This document shows positions 32,221-43,650 of a stretch of 64,000 nucleotides of DNA, one piece after another. Each line of letters begins with the position of its first letter. The first letter of the stretch is position 1. Made by a program: the position numbers and the translations under genes. The stretch lies in the NCBI GenBank assembly GCA_964023275.1, contig OZ029927.1, positions 24,546,831 to 24,610,830 of the forward strand, given 5' to 3'. The notes under the pieces were generated by a model, which was not told the origin of the DNA, made no database searches, and saw only the letters and a list, made by a program, of their open reading frames with translations. This DNA is from Norana najaformis. Lineage: Eukaryota > Annelida > Clitellata > Crassiclitellata > Hormogastridae.

Positions 32221-32324
32221 GGGTGATTTACTATGTACTTTACTTTAATAAGCTTTTGGCACTGTTGCAAGTGTGCCTGAGCTAGAGAAATGACGTATCT
32301 AGCTCTCTTGGTGCTACAAGCCCT

Positions 32325-32590
32325 GGTTAGCTGCATTGGTTAAAGCGTGCGTCAAGGGCCTCTGTGTGCGAGGATGCCGATTCGCATACCGATCATGGTG
32401 TATTTCAGGAATCGATGCGCGGGCTAGCACGGTCCGTACACGGGGACCTTAACTTGCGTGGCGCCTATTCAAACGGGCAACGGTGGTGAAGAATCTCGCC
32501 CGATAAATTTATTGAAAAACCAGCAGGGTCGAGGCCATAAAGTTGTTGTATAAAAACCCGCGTACATTTACATTTAGGCCCACCTGATAG
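32325..32590 (+). repeat. SINE-3, near-complete, tRNA-derived
   Basis: Head 'gctgcattggttaaagcgtg' (A-box-like) and 'gatgccgattcgcatacc' (B-box-like), then 'gcacggtccgtacacgggga', 'gcctattcaaacgggcaacg', 'gcagggtcgaggccata' and an AT-rich end. Partial copies occur at 12534, 18525, 25590, 25875, 26510, 39280, 46500, 50700 and 51165. Confidence 0.7.
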
Positions 32591-33354
32591 CTGGCCGATA
32601 GTTTGACACTAGTATGAACATGAAATCTTTAAAGGAAAGCCTTAGCTTCAAATTAAGTTGTAGCTTTTGTCAAATCACAGTTGCCGTTTGGTTAAATAAT
32701 TTCAGTAACTGAAAAATGTTTATCTTATATCCATTGTAAGAATAATCCTCACTGGTTGAGACTTTGCTATAGCTTACCAATGGAGAAACATTAGTTTCAC
32801 TTCTGCAGTCAGCAAACATTTTTGTTTTGGTTTTTGCAGTGATTTATTTTTATTAAGCATGCATTTGAAGCAATGTTTGTTGTACGTTTTCTGTTGTTCA
32901 GCGAAAAATATGAGACATTTTAATATTTTACAGCATTTTGAAGATGAACTTGTTTCTGACTGATAATTGTGGATGTTTTCATGTTACTCAGCTGCATTAT
33001 TTTTGCAGTCTCTGTGACTGCATATGACTTTAGAATTCTCTTAGATTTTTCTTATTACTCAATATTTGTATTTATTTCCAATAGTGGTTCATTTAAACAT
33101 TACGTTTGCGAATATGGTTCATCGTACGCGTCAATATGCTCAATGTGTTGTCATTGTTTTAAGTTGCTATTTCGTTATGTGTCAAATTTCTTCTTATGTC
33201 TTTCTTCATCATGTCTAGGCCGAACTTAGTAATTTATTAAACTCAGAATATAAAACCATGCGGGACAGTAATTGTTATCAAGAAGATCACTTTATAGCTA
33301 ATGTCCTTTTCTAATGATCGACCAAGCGAAGATCACTTCATAGCTAATACTACC

Positions 33355-33550
33355 ATTCTTCTTCCTCTTCCCCTTATCGCTCTCCTCTCCAATCCGAAAC
33401 ACCATCCGCCTGACTGTCTGTCTGCCTGACTCTGATCTTGGACTGGAATCGAACCCTTCCTGCCTATCGATTTTGTTTTGACGGGGCTCCTGTGAATAAG
33501 CTGATTTCCCCGACTTGGCTCTTGTTTGACTTACGATTACGATGACGATT
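33355..33550 (+). repeat. LINE 3' UTR and tail
   Basis: Pyrimidine-rich start, 'gcctatcgattttgttttga', 'cctgtgaataagctgattt' and an ATTACGATG microsatellite end, as in the 1992-2560 element. Confidence 0.6.
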
Positions 33551-34171
33551 ATGTGGACGAGGCTGGAAGGATTCCCACAACCAAGGCGGGCCGTATGCTT
33601 TCGCGATATAAGGCATGGAAATTTCAGCCTTCAGAGCATAGTAGGCTGAATATGCCAGAAGCTGTAACTGTGAGCTAACTTTAACTTTCAAGTAACCTGA
33701 ACGCGCACTGGTAGAAAACTGTTGTGCGCGATATCCTCAAAAGTCGTGCGCACACGCGAAGCTTAGAGGGAACATTAACGGAGACTTTCAGTTACAATAA
33801 TTGTTAAGCGAATTGTTAATTGTTTGCTGGAATAATTTCAATCGCTTATCCGCTGAGACGTATATGTCCAACTATGTCCGTTTGCTTTTATTGATATCAA
33901 TCTGGCGTGATCAGTGAAGTCAATAACAATCGAGTCAGTTTAGTTTCAAGTCTGTGGAATACGACGCCATCTGCAACAAAACAGCCCTCTGTCCTTAACG
34001 AATAGCTAAATGAGCACCAGTACGAACTGAGAAATCTCTTCCTACCAATCTCTCCCGGGCATCGGATTTGAGGTCCATTGGCCTGAAATCCGAGGGCCTA
34101 TAGAGAGATTGAGACCCGATCCATTCAGAAGTCGTGCTCCTGAAGTACTGGACCAGATTTCGATATTTAAA

Positions 34172-35032
34172 AAGTAAAGTATCCCATATCCCACAAGTGA
34201 AACGTAGGGGAGGTACTCATTTCATTTTCTTTAAGCCCTTGAACCGGCAATGGACGAATCCCAAGGTCCAGGACACGTGACCAGTACATCGCAGGACTTG
34301 CCGTTAACTTCCCAGCTGACGCCAGTACCAAATAATACTGCTTGGTGACAGAAGCACGGTGTGCGCAAACAACTTGCCCAGGGTCGTACACGTAGTCTAA
34401 CCAGCAACCGCATGATCACTGATCAAACGCGTTATCGTAATCGTAATCTCGAGATTTCTACATCGCCCAACGAAAGCTAAGTCGAGGGAACCAGCTTATT
34501 CACAGGCACTCAGACAAAACAAAATCTATAGGCAAAAGGGTTTGGTTCCAGGTCAAGATCCAGGAGTCAGGCAGTCAGACAGTCGGACGTTTGAAATTGA
34601 AGCGAGAAGAAATATAAGGGGAAGAGGAAGAATCAGGATAAGATATTTGGAAAAGAACTATTTTCAGTTTTGAGTGAAAGACCAGCGCAGAAACTGAAAG
34701 AAGTGAAATGTTGGCGAGTTCGTATGATGGATCAGATAATTGTCGTAATTCTGGCGGGAGTTTATTCCAGAGGGGTGGGGCAGCTATGGCTATGGAGCGA
34801 TTTCCAAATTTTAAGGATGAGGTGACGGGAGGGCGGAGAAGTGTTAGGACAGACGAGAGCGGGTTGAAGGGAGTGGTTGGATTGTAAATAATTGACGAAG
34901 ATAGGAGGGTTGGGAGGATTGAAGTGTGTTATAGGTAAGTGATAGGACTTTGCACTCTATTCCTTCAGGTATTTTGAGCCAGTGAAGTGATTTGAGAATA
35001 GGGGTGATGTGATAGGTAGACCACCGTGCCGC
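34172..35032 (-). repeat. SINE-1, antisense, split by a LINE
   Basis: The SINE-1 body and B-box part (34172-34433) and the A-box head 'aggtagaccaccgtgcc' (~35010-35032) are separated by about 570 bases of LINE. Comparison with the unbroken antisense copy at 21046-21212 shows the break falls between 'caaacgcgttat' and 'aggtagacc'. Confidence 0.7.
34435..35008 (-). pseudogene. CR1/L2-like LINE 3' end, antisense, nested in SINE-1
   Basis: Reverse complement of the family at 1992-2560: inverted ATTACG tail at 34435, the shared 3' UTR, then a remnant of the ORF2 C-terminus ('gtttattccagaggggtggg', 'gctatggctatggagcgatt' antisense to 'A.SLLWNK'). No catalytic region. Confidence 0.7.
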
Positions 35033-35506
35033 ACGATTTCAAATACTTAGGCCTACGAGGGAATATTTAAAGGCTTGTATACAATATAATTAATATCGCT
35101 ATTATAAGTGTATATGCCACTTGCGTGCCAGGGCTCCATTAAATCTCCACGATCACGCTGAAAAACTTGAATGCTCCTGCATTCAAATCGGAATGAGTTG
35201 GAAGTGGTTGGTGGCATGTAAATAAATAAGGGGACGAAAGATTTCTCTGGTCGCATTGAAATCACATTAACATTAGGTGTGCTTTAATGGACCGGTGTTT
35301 ACACACTACCTTTAATATATGGAGGCTGTCATCCGGTGTTTACATTCGACAGTCTTGTATAGGTCTACACGTGTTTATATTATAAACTTGTATAGGGCCT
35401 ACGTGGAATCAGTCATCCGGTTTAAATAGACCGACATATTCTAAATCTGTATGATGTATAAACAGAAATTTTATTTATACATGTATGGAGACCATAAATC
35501 ACTTCA

Positions 35507-36313
35507 TCATCATCATCATCATCATCATGATCCATGGGCCGAGAGCCCGTAGGTGTCCACTGCATGCATTGTCACTTGTCTCCACAGTTCCCGATCTTGT
35601 GCTGTTCTTATCAAGGCGTGCAAGTCTTGCTTACACCAATCCCTTATATCATCTGTCCACTCCCTGTTAGGTCTTCCTCGTCTCCCATTTCCGTCCATAA
35701 TTCCCATCATCACGCTTTTTATTTTTCTACTGTCATCCATCCTGCATATAGGCCCTATGTCCAAACAAGCGTAATTTCCTTCTCATTATTACTTGTATTA
35801 GATCTTCTTTTATGCTCAGTCTTCTTCGGACCTCCGTATTTGTTACCTTCATTGTCCAATTCAGATGTAATATTCGTCTATAGCAGTACATTTCAAATGC
35901 TAATATCTTATCTTTATCCGTCTTTTTGATTGTCCATGCCTCACATGCATACAGAGCTGTGCTAAACACACATGTTTTCAAGACGTTTAGTTTGGTCTTG
36001 TGGCTTATTTTCCTGCTTTTCCAGATGTTGTTTAGCCCTGCCATAACTCCTTTTGCCTTTATTATTCTTGCCTTTATGTCTTTTGCGCAATCATTATTCC
36101 ATGTCATGAGACTTCCTAGGTACACAAACTCCTTTACATTTTCAATCACCTCATCTTGCACTTTAATTTCCATGTCTATTGTCTCCTTGTCAAAACACAT
36201 TGTTTTTGTTTTATCCACATTTATTTTTAGGCCAGCATGTTCGGCAAGTAGGTTCAGTCCGCACACATTTTCCTGCAGCCTGTCGCAGCTGTTCGCCAGC
36301 AGGTCAATGTCAT
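35507..36313 (-). pseudogene. 5'-truncated LINE with 14-bp target-site duplication
   Basis: The element's own coding strand is minus. It begins at the DD of the reverse-transcriptase YADD motif (DDIDLLA), runs through the thumb region (HAGLKINVDKTKTM, FVYLGSLMTW, ALYACEAWT) to the C-terminus (GRRGRPNREWTDDIRDW), and ends in a (GAT)n tail at 35507. A frameshift at ~35735-35764, caused by roughly ten extra bases, breaks the reading. The sequence 'cataaatcacttca' flanks it on both sides (35493-35506 and 36314-36327), a clean target-site duplication. It lacks the endonuclease and most of the reverse transcriptase, so it cannot move on its own. The RT segment is of the non-LTR type often labelled endonuclease-reverse transcriptase; the clade is uncertain. 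Confidence 0.88.
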
Positions 36314-36329
36314 CATAAATCACTTCAGG

Positions 36330-37925
36330 GACCTATATATTAATTTAAAGGACTTATTGTAATTCACTTTAGAGGCCTATAAATGCCTATTTATTTAAAA
36401 GACTTACTACACAAGCGAAATCAGTAAATCTGTATGTAAGGCGCGGATGAATATTCATATTCTTCACCTTGTTATTAAAATTTATACACAAAACTAAAAG
36501 AATTTCACAAATATGGAGGCCATCATCCAGTCTTAACACACACTGAATTTCTACATAATATTACGGCCTATACGGAATGGGTAATGCTCAAGAAACGGTC
36601 GCTTCGATCGCCCTACTCATAACCAACATGGCCGCCACAGACTGCTAGAGAAATTAGAGTGCTGCATGATGCCGTAAGGACTCCCAATAAATAAGTAAGT
36701 GAGTAATCCGTAAATGGTTTCCACGAGGACATGTGGATAAGTGTTGTTCCTATATGCATCACAGAAACTTGGCCGATTTCGTAATTTACTGATACCTATA
36801 GCAATATATTTTCGAACAAACTTTGTGTTACTCTGCGATTCTTCATTTATTGACACACCAATAAAAGTACTTTAATAACTTTGTGTTAGTCTGTTACTCT
36901 GTTACTGTATTTTAATAATTTTGTGTTCAGACTGTCTCCAACTGAAGTTAGGCCTACATCTTCCCCATAGAGTGCGCTTCTGCCCATAGATCTGAGATAA
37001 AATGTGGAGCAGAGAATTGGGTCAGCAAGTTGCCATGTCGTTTTAGCATATCTTTCCTTTCACCGATTTCAATATTTACCACGATTAAAGATTTATATTG
37101 ACTTTAGTATTTAAAGAATGATCCTTGTTTTTGGCAAACATAGCAGAAAGAAACCGGCCCACAGAGACAGACAGACAGACACGCAGACAGACACGTGCAC
37201 ATAGACAGACACACAGACTGATTACATAGTTACAGTTAGACGGAGAGGCAAGACAGACGACAGATATACACACAAACAGGCTGATTACAGAGGTACCATT
37301 AGACGGACAGACAAGACAATAGACAGACAGACAGACAGACAGACTAGTTCACTGATGTATTTGCTGAGAACAAAACTGACTGATCTCTAACTCAGTTCCT
37401 TGTATAAATTGACTCACAATTTCAAGTAGTGTGTAAACGTTTGCGTGGCTAGAACCTGTCAATCAAACTCTGTGAGTCCCTGTGACGCACCTGCTTGCCG
37501 TGTGGCGCACAAGAAAGAGACAGACAGACAGTAAGACAGACAAATACAGAGACACAGTTTCTATAAAACGGCGCCAGATCGCTCGCAGTTGGAAAAGACC
37601 GAGGAACATCATTGGAACCGGAATTCTAACATTTACATAGCGCCTTTAAGAATAAGTCTTGTCAGATTCGCGAATCCACACGGGTTCCATTAATAAGAAC
37701 TCTGGGTAGATGACTCAGGCGCAAAATTGAGAAAGAACTTAGACTTGAATCACGGATCCCAAAATTCAGACTAAGATCTAGACTTGGCAATCCAGGACTC
37801 TAATTTGGAATCCAAAATGTCGGACTCGCCAATCCAGAACCTTGACTTTCGAATCTAGGCGTAGGACTTTGAAACAATATTTCACGTAAGAACCTCCTGT
37901 CAAAGACAAGAAGAAGAGGCGAGAA
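36330..37925. other. Intergenic, upstream of EFh-1
   Basis: No gene recognised. An AGAC/CAGA-rich microsatellite lies at 37140-37345 and again at 37510-37550. At 37740-37865 there is a diverged short repeat built on 'gact...aatccaga' blocks. The EFh-1 promoter should be here, but no TATA box comparable to those of EFh-2 and EFh-3 was found. Confidence 0.45.
37140..37345 (+). repeat. CAGA microsatellite
   Basis: Interrupted (CAGA)n runs, densest at 37165-37195 and 37315-37345. Confidence 0.85.
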
Positions 37926-39133
37926 ATGGACTCGTCATCTGAAGCCAAGTACACGATTGGTGCCATTGTCCAAGCAGACGAGAGACGAAGTCAGCTGCGC
38001 GAGTCATTCGCTGGGTTCGACCGCAACCGAGATGGATTCATTACATGCGATGAACTGACGGATGTCTGGACAAAGTGTCTACGCATCTGCAACGAAAACG
38101 TCCCAGAAGAACGGGTCAAGAACGAGGTCACGGTAGGAATCCGATTAATATAGGCCGATTCATCAATATGTATGTATGTATGTATGTATGTATGCATGTA
38201 TGTATGTATGTATGTATGTATGTATGTATGTATGTATATATATATATTGTATGCATGTAGGTATGGATGGATGGATGGGTGGGTGGGTGGGTATGTGTGG
38301 GTGGGCATTGGGTGGGTGGATGGATGGATGTATTAATGGATGGATGAATGAATGAATAAATAAATAAATAAATAAATTGATGGGTAAATGGATAGATGGG
38401 TGAATGGCTGGAAGCATGGATGGATGGAAGGGTTGGTGGGTGGGTGGGTGGGTGGGTATGTGTGGGTGGGTGGGGATTGGGTGGGTGGATGGATGGATGG
38501 ATGGATTAATGGATGAATGAATGAATGAATGAATGAATGAATGAATAAATAAGTAAATGAATTGATGGGTGAATGGATAGATGGGTGAATGGCTGGAAGC
38601 ATGGATGGATGGAAGGGTTGGTGGGTGGGTGGAGAAGTTGAATTTCATGGGAATCCTAAAGATATGATCGATTTTAACCAATTAATCAACCGGTCGATTG
38701 ATTTTCCAATTCATCATTTCAGAGATTCATGGCCGACTTGGACAAAGACAAGGACGAAAGGATCAGCTTCGACGAATACGTCAACTACTTCGAGAATCTC
38801 TGGACTCAGAAGGAAGCCAAGCACCGCAGACTCAGGTCAGTCTGAAGAGCAAGGGAGGCACACAGACAAACAGACGGACAGAGACATATATCACGTGATA
38901 TCTATCATACATACGTTATATATATATCACGTGATGTATGATATGTATCACGTGAAATATATCATATATCACATAATATATATCGTATATTACTTGAAAC
39001 TTTTTATTTTAGCCAGAAACTTACTCAGACGACCGATAGCCAGACAACTACTCCATCCGATCGGATTCGTCGGAGACCAGCACCACGTGCTCAACCACCG
39101 GAACGGTTCCAGTCCAATGCAAAGCGGACTTAA
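37926..39133 (+). CDS. EFh-1: two-EF-hand calcium-binding protein (3 exons)
   Basis: Exons 37926-38132, 38723-38835 and 39013-39133, GT-AG introns, give a 146-residue protein. EF-hand 1 has a canonical loop DRNRDGFITCDE (~residues 32-43); EF-hand 2 has DKDKDERISFDE in exon 2. Calcium binding by both is expected from the acidic residues at loop positions 1, 3, 5 and 12. The third exon encodes a basic, proline/threonine-rich tail without known motif. There is no signal peptide, so the protein is probably cytosolic. The intron between the two EF-hands sits at the same place and phase (0) as in EFh-2, EFh-3 and EFh-4, just before RFMADLDKDKD here and HFLSQADRDKD there, which argues for common ancestry. 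Start: the only ATG ahead of EF-hand 1, in good context (gaaATGG). It is convergent with EFh-2. Confidence 0.85.
38158..38640 (+). repeat. Compound tetranucleotide microsatellite filling EFh-1 intron 1
   Basis: (TATG)n at 38158-38240, then long GGAT, GGGT, GAAT and AAAT runs to ~38640, with one block of about 180 bases partly duplicated. It takes up most of the 590-base intron. Histidine/serine/proline-rich open frames on the minus strand are artefacts of the repeat. Confidence 0.95.
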
Positions 39134-39279
39134 AACGGCCACGAAAGACAAAGATGAACTAGAGTTTTGTTGGGACAAGGGCAAAACAAAACAGACTTCA
39201 CCATCGGCTACAAATTCAATGTCTAAAGGACCCGAATATGAACAATGTCGATTAGCTCCTTCGGTTAAAGCGTACATCA

Positions 39280-39485
39280 CCGGGGCTCCTACGGAGGCCG
39301 GCTCACACATTGATCGTACTTTATAGTAGAGATTTGCATCTCGGACTAGCACCCTTCGGACATTCACGGGAACTTTAAAGGGTGGCGCCGATTCAAAAGG
39401 ACAGAGGTGGCGAAGGATCCCACCCGATAAAATTCACTGAAAATGAGCCGAATGGAGGCCATCGCTATAGAAACACGTGACATCG
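39280..39485 (+). repeat. SINE-3 in the EFh-1 3' UTR or flank
   Basis: 'ggtggcgccgattcaaaagg', 'ggtggcgaaggatcccaccc' and 'ggccatcgctatagaaacac' match SINE-3; the head is degraded. Confidence 0.6.
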
Positions 39486-39823
39486 GAACATTTATTTAGC
39501 GCCAAATCTATTGAAACTCATGTATCAGGGTGACTGAGTTTAATGCTAATTCCGAATTCTGGTGGTCAATAAGGCATGCGAAGCTGAATTTAAACCTTGA
39601 TCGTAAAAAACATTTAGAAATTGTCAATCCTATTAAATCCACCGCGGCAATCAAGAACTACTCGACCTGTCTGGTTGAAAAGAAACTCTACAGAAACTCT
39701 AACCCTAGTATACACATACATATACAAATATACACATAGGACCCTACATAATATATACTATATCAGAATACAGACTGCATACGTGGTAAACATGCGTGCA
39801 TACGTTAAGTATTAATAATAATT

Positions 39824-39829
39824 AATAAA
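39824..39829 (+). terminator. Candidate poly(A) signal for EFh-1
   Basis: AATAAA about 690 bases after the EFh-1 stop and about 180 bases short of the end of the convergent EFh-2 coding region. Confidence 0.4.
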
Positions 39830-40010
39830 TGTATGCGTGAAAAGCACCAATTGGTTTTACGCACAATAAGCTTCAGCTGCAGCGGAACTGTTCTTCGAAG
39901 CCCATCTCAGCGGCGTCGCAATAAATTGTTTGAGCAGCGAGATATAAGATGTTGGACCATGGCTATACTTTGTCGAACGGACGTCCGTGCATAGGTGATG
40001 TGGTTCAGAT

Positions 40011-41159
40011 CTACCTCTTAGCAAGTAGACGTGGGGAGTAGTACTCAACGAACTCTTGCTGGGTGACCTGGCGGTCTTTGTCCCTATCTGCCTGGCTCAA
40101 GAAATGCTGAAAAAATTATAAGCGCAGCATGAACTCTGAGGAAGTAAGGAAGTGATAAAGTTATTCAGTGAATATACAAACGAAGTTTAATTAATTTTTT
40201 AAGATAATCAAATGAAATTCTGGACTCTCATCGCCATAGTCAAACACAAACTATATATCACTGTAAGAATACACAACCCTGCTCTCTAACGAATAAACTA
40301 AGAACTCCATTGCTCCTACTGCCATCTATTGAATAACAGTGCAGTGATAGCTTATAATGTTTAACAGGAAGTTGCTTTTTCTAGTCGCCAGCTCGAAGAT
40401 TTACTTAGTCCAAAATGGCACTGAATAGAGTTTACACTGAATCAATTCTCAACGCATCAACCAACTCGGATATCTTGAAACCACGCTACTTAAATAAGGT
40501 AAATTAAATTATCATAAATGGAGCTAAGCTTAACCATTTCGTTATTGTTTTACTTTGTTTTTTGAAGTCCATCAATTTTACAGGCACAGATGAAGCTTTG
40601 TTGAGTTTATATATTAAATAGTTGGTGCTGATTTACCTCTTTACTTAGAAAAACAGATTTGATCTAAATTCTTGGTTGTAAACTTGCGAGTAGGCCTACA
40701 ATATAGTTCTAGTGGTTAAAGTTAAAACTTAGAGAAATTTATGCTATGTAACTTACAGTTAAATCATTCATTGGACCAACAGTCTAAAAGACTTTGTATA
40801 AATATGCTGTGTATTATGAAGAACCTGGATAACTCCGCCACTGCTTTAGTCGTGTAGTGCCAGTCTCAAGCCTGGATAAAGGAGGAGTGCGACGCCAACG
40901 GTCTTTGATGCCATTAGATGTCGTTAAACATTGGAACTACTACTACTACTATTACTACTACTACTATTACTACTACTACTACAAAGAACCTAGATAGTCT
41001 TACGGCTGCGAACTGCCAAATGGTTTCATCGTCCAGGTTCTCGTGGCTGTAACGCTTCAGCGCCGTCACTACATCCTTGGCATCGATGTGACCTCTTCTG
41101 TTACTGTCAACCTCCAGGAAGGCTTTCTGGAGAGCCTGTCTCAGCTTAGCCTCCGACAT
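40011..41159 (-). CDS. EFh-2: small two-EF-hand protein (2 exons)
   Basis: Exon 1 is 41159-41004 and exon 2 is 40106-40011. Donor GTAAGA, acceptor after tttttcag, phase 0. The product is 83 residues. EF-hand 1 loop: DSNRRGHIDAKD, with Arg at position 5 and Asp at 12, so weak or altered metal binding is likely. EF-hand 2 loop: DRDKDRQVTQQE, with acidic residues at 1, 3, 5 and 12 but Arg in place of Gly at 6. The protein is little more than one EF-hand pair, like a half calmodulin; no signal peptide or membrane segment is seen. Start: the ATG of EKMSEAKLRQ, in the position shared with EFh-3, 97 bases below a TATA box. Three more exon-1-like copies upstream (42.5, 43.7, 44.6 kb) have no last exon of their own and could in principle splice to this one. 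The intron (897 bases) holds a (TAC)n run at 40936-40982 and an antisense unclassified repeat at 40850-40935. Confidence 0.83.
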
Positions 41160-41255
41160 CTTTTCTATACGTAATCCTGACGACTGCTGCAACAGGAAAA
41201 CATCAGAAGATTCGCAATCTTCAATGCAACTTTACCACCGATGAAACCACATCGA

Positions 41256-41263
41256 CTTTTATA
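41256..41263 (-). promoter_or_regulatory. TATA box of EFh-2
   Basis: TATAAAAG on the minus strand, 97 bases upstream of the start codon. The same element in the same place occurs at EFh-3 and the 44.6-kb copy, and in altered form at 42.67 and 43.91 kb. A second conserved block lies further up at ~41310-41375 (plus strand 'gtgtacattacatcg'). Confidence 0.75.
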
Positions 41264-41939
41264 GTCAATAGCAAGAAAAAGTTTTGAGTTTTTGCCACCT
41301 ATTAGCCAGTCCACTATGGACCTTTACTCGGCCCGGGATTTTATGAAAGGTGTACATTACATCGGTTCAATTACTTCATGCTCCTGGTGCGATGCGTGCT
41401 AGGGCAAGACAACACTTAAAAATGATTTAATTGCTCAGGTAACTAGAAAAGTAGCCATTTCAGTTCGATAAATTTATGAGAAGCACTAACATAGTTTTTA
41501 TGCATAAACGGTTAACATTTACGAGATAACAGTAGAGAAGGTAAAGTCGAAAATGTAAATACGGTATAAGGTAAGCTTAAGACTAGGATCAATCATTGAT
41601 TATTTGCTTTCATACAAGAAACATGGACATCGAGTTGTATAAGGTTTCGGCTGAAGGGCAAATACGCCAATAAGAAGACACTTCTTAAAGGTTGTATGGA
41701 TTGTCAACACAAAAATTTTGTCGGTTTCACTCGACTCATTGGGATTCGAAAAAATTTAGCAAAGATGTTAGCAGTTTTAATTAGAACTTCTGTCGACAGG
41801 TACTTCACAGCTGCTCAAGAAGTTTGTCTGGTTCGAATATTTAAACTTTGTGGATCATTTATAGAGTTTCCTGTTTCTGGTGTTGTTTTAAACTCCATTA
41901 TATCTCGCACCGACTAAGTAAAGGGTATTTCATAGTTGT

Positions 41940-42130
41940 CACACTATGTTCCCATGTCTTCAAGGATATCTCTGATAAATGCATTGGTCTCCAATCCGCT
42001 CGATTATTGTAACTCGCTTCCTACTGAAATTAGAAAGTCAAATACGCAGAAACTCAAATAGTTCAGAACTCATTGACTGGAATTATAGCTAATACATCTA
42101 GATATAGGAACATAATCTAATACCGAATTC
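41940..42130 (+). repeat. Fossil LINE fragment, plus strand
   Basis: 'cgattattgtaactcgcttc' reads as DYCNSL, the start of the CR1-type C-terminal region, and the following sequence decays quickly. A relative is at 46240-46390 ('ctggattattgcaactggc'). Confidence 0.5.
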
Positions 42131-42422
42131 ACTGAACAGGCTACATATTTATGGAGGCATATGTTTTAAAACTGTACTGATGATCGATAAAACATTAGAC
42201 TGTTACCAAGTACAACATTTAAAATGATTCCTTATTCCTCACACATATCAGCATTCAACGAAGTCTTCTGACTGCCTTTCTCTGGTTGCATGATAAACTA
42301 GAACTGTTCTCAGTGAACGGTGTCATATAAGTTTAGAAATCAGAAAAGACTAGATTGGACCAACAGTCAAAGAGACGTTGTAGTAATGTGCTGAGTGATA
42401 TGAAAAACCTAGTTAGACTTAC

Positions 42423-42578
42423 GGCTGCGAGCTGACAAATGGTTTCATCATCCAGGTCGTCGCGGCTGCATAGTTTAATTGCAGTCGCGATGTCCTTGGC
42501 ATCCATATGACCTTTCCTGTCTCTGTCAACCTCCAGGAAGGCTTTCTGGAGCGCATGTCTGAGCTTAGCCTCGGCCGT
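42423..42578 (-). pseudogene. EF-hand exon-1 copy A2, probably dead
   Basis: The same 52 codons as EFh-2 exon 1, with an open frame, an EF loop DRDRKGHMDAKD and an intact GTAAGT donor. The start codon position reads ACG (EKTAEAK), and a LINE tail (42678-42912) is inserted immediately upstream of its TATA-like TAAAAG. No last exon follows before that of EFh-2 at 40.1 kb. It could be an alternative exon of EFh-2 or a decaying gene copy; the missing start and broken promoter favour decay. Confidence 0.65.
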
Positions 42579-42677
42579 CTTTTCGACATGAACGTCTTTT
42601 GCTTGCTGCAGTAAATGAACAGGAGAAGATTTGAAATCTTCGACGCACTTAGAGCTCCGATGGCGGCTTTTATCTAT

Positions 42678-42912
42678 CCTATCTCGACTCCCCTTTCTTC
42701 TTCTTATCTCTCTTCCCGCTCCAACCCCAAACACCACCCACCGTAGCTGCCACGCCGTCTCTCTGCCTGACTTTTGGATCTTGACCTAGAACCGAACCCT
42801 ATTGCCTATCGATTTTGTTTTGACTGAGCGCCTGTGAATAAGCTGGTCCCCGTGACGTGACTTTCGTTGAGCGCTGTAGAAATCTCAGGATTACGATTAC
42901 GACTACGATTAC
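42678..42912 (+). repeat. LINE tail inserted in the A2 promoter
   Basis: The 1992-2560 family 3' UTR ('gtagctgccacgccgtct', 'gcctatcgattttgttttga') ending in ATTACG repeats. Against the EFh-3 promoter, sequence 'gcttttat' on the left and 'cgagaggcagtc' on the right of the insertion are contiguous, so the insertion separates the TATA region from everything further upstream. Confidence 0.75.
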
Positions 42913-43650
42913 AACTTATCGAGAGGCAGTCTGTAGGAGTTTTGCCACTTGCACGCCAGACTATCCTTCACTCGACTGGCGATTTTTTCAAACAGTGTGC
43001 ATTACATCGGGTGCATTACTTAATGGGCTTTATGGGTTAGGTGGACTAGGACAAAAAGCATGACGAGATGATTTATTGGCATAATATAAACTCAAATCTG
43101 TTGTCGCTTTAAAATAACTTGTTGGATATTAACTTCGGATGTGGAAAACTGCGGTTTATTTTGATCCAGTTAGACGAACTTATTGACATTTGTTTACTGT
43201 GCATTCGCTGATAACTCGAAATAAAAATTAAAGTCTTTTCCAAATGATGGTTCATTGTTTGTGGTGGCGCTATAGCATACTGAGATACAGAAACTGTTTC
43301 TATAGGGCTGTAAAGTTAGGCCTATTTTCGCTGTGACGCATGACAAATGAGACACCAGATATTTAGAATCTCTAAGAACTCATGTCCTCTGATGAAGTGA
43401 TAGAATTTTCAATATGTAGGTCCACTTCAATAACAGTTTTCTCTATGTCCACCTTATTCTATGATAGCATCCTAATTTTCGCTGGTCCGCTCTCACAACG
43501 AATATCTCACTTGTCCTATTTTTGGAACTACCATATTTCAAATCAAATAAGAAGGTTAACTACCTTACATTTAAGAACCCTAACTGTATGGATGTCGACA
43601 CTTAGTAGAACCGAAATGGTGAGTTATATGAAGAACCTGGTAAGACTTAC

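Larger units (their letters stand above)
31800..35490. other. Intergenic, repeat-rich
   Basis: No gene recognised. Holds SINE-1 (32085-32220), SINE-3 (32325-32590), a LINE tail (33355-33550) and a nested SINE-1/LINE pair (34172-35032). 32600-33350 is AT-rich with nothing recognised. Confidence 0.5.

Noticed and set aside
38163-38681. Open frame rich in His, Ile, Pro and Ser
   Set aside because: Arises from tetranucleotide repeats in EFh-1 intron 1.
42333-42737. 134-codon protein gene starting at 42737
   Set aside because: The upstream half reads through a LINE tail and promoter; only 42423-42578 is EF-hand sequence.
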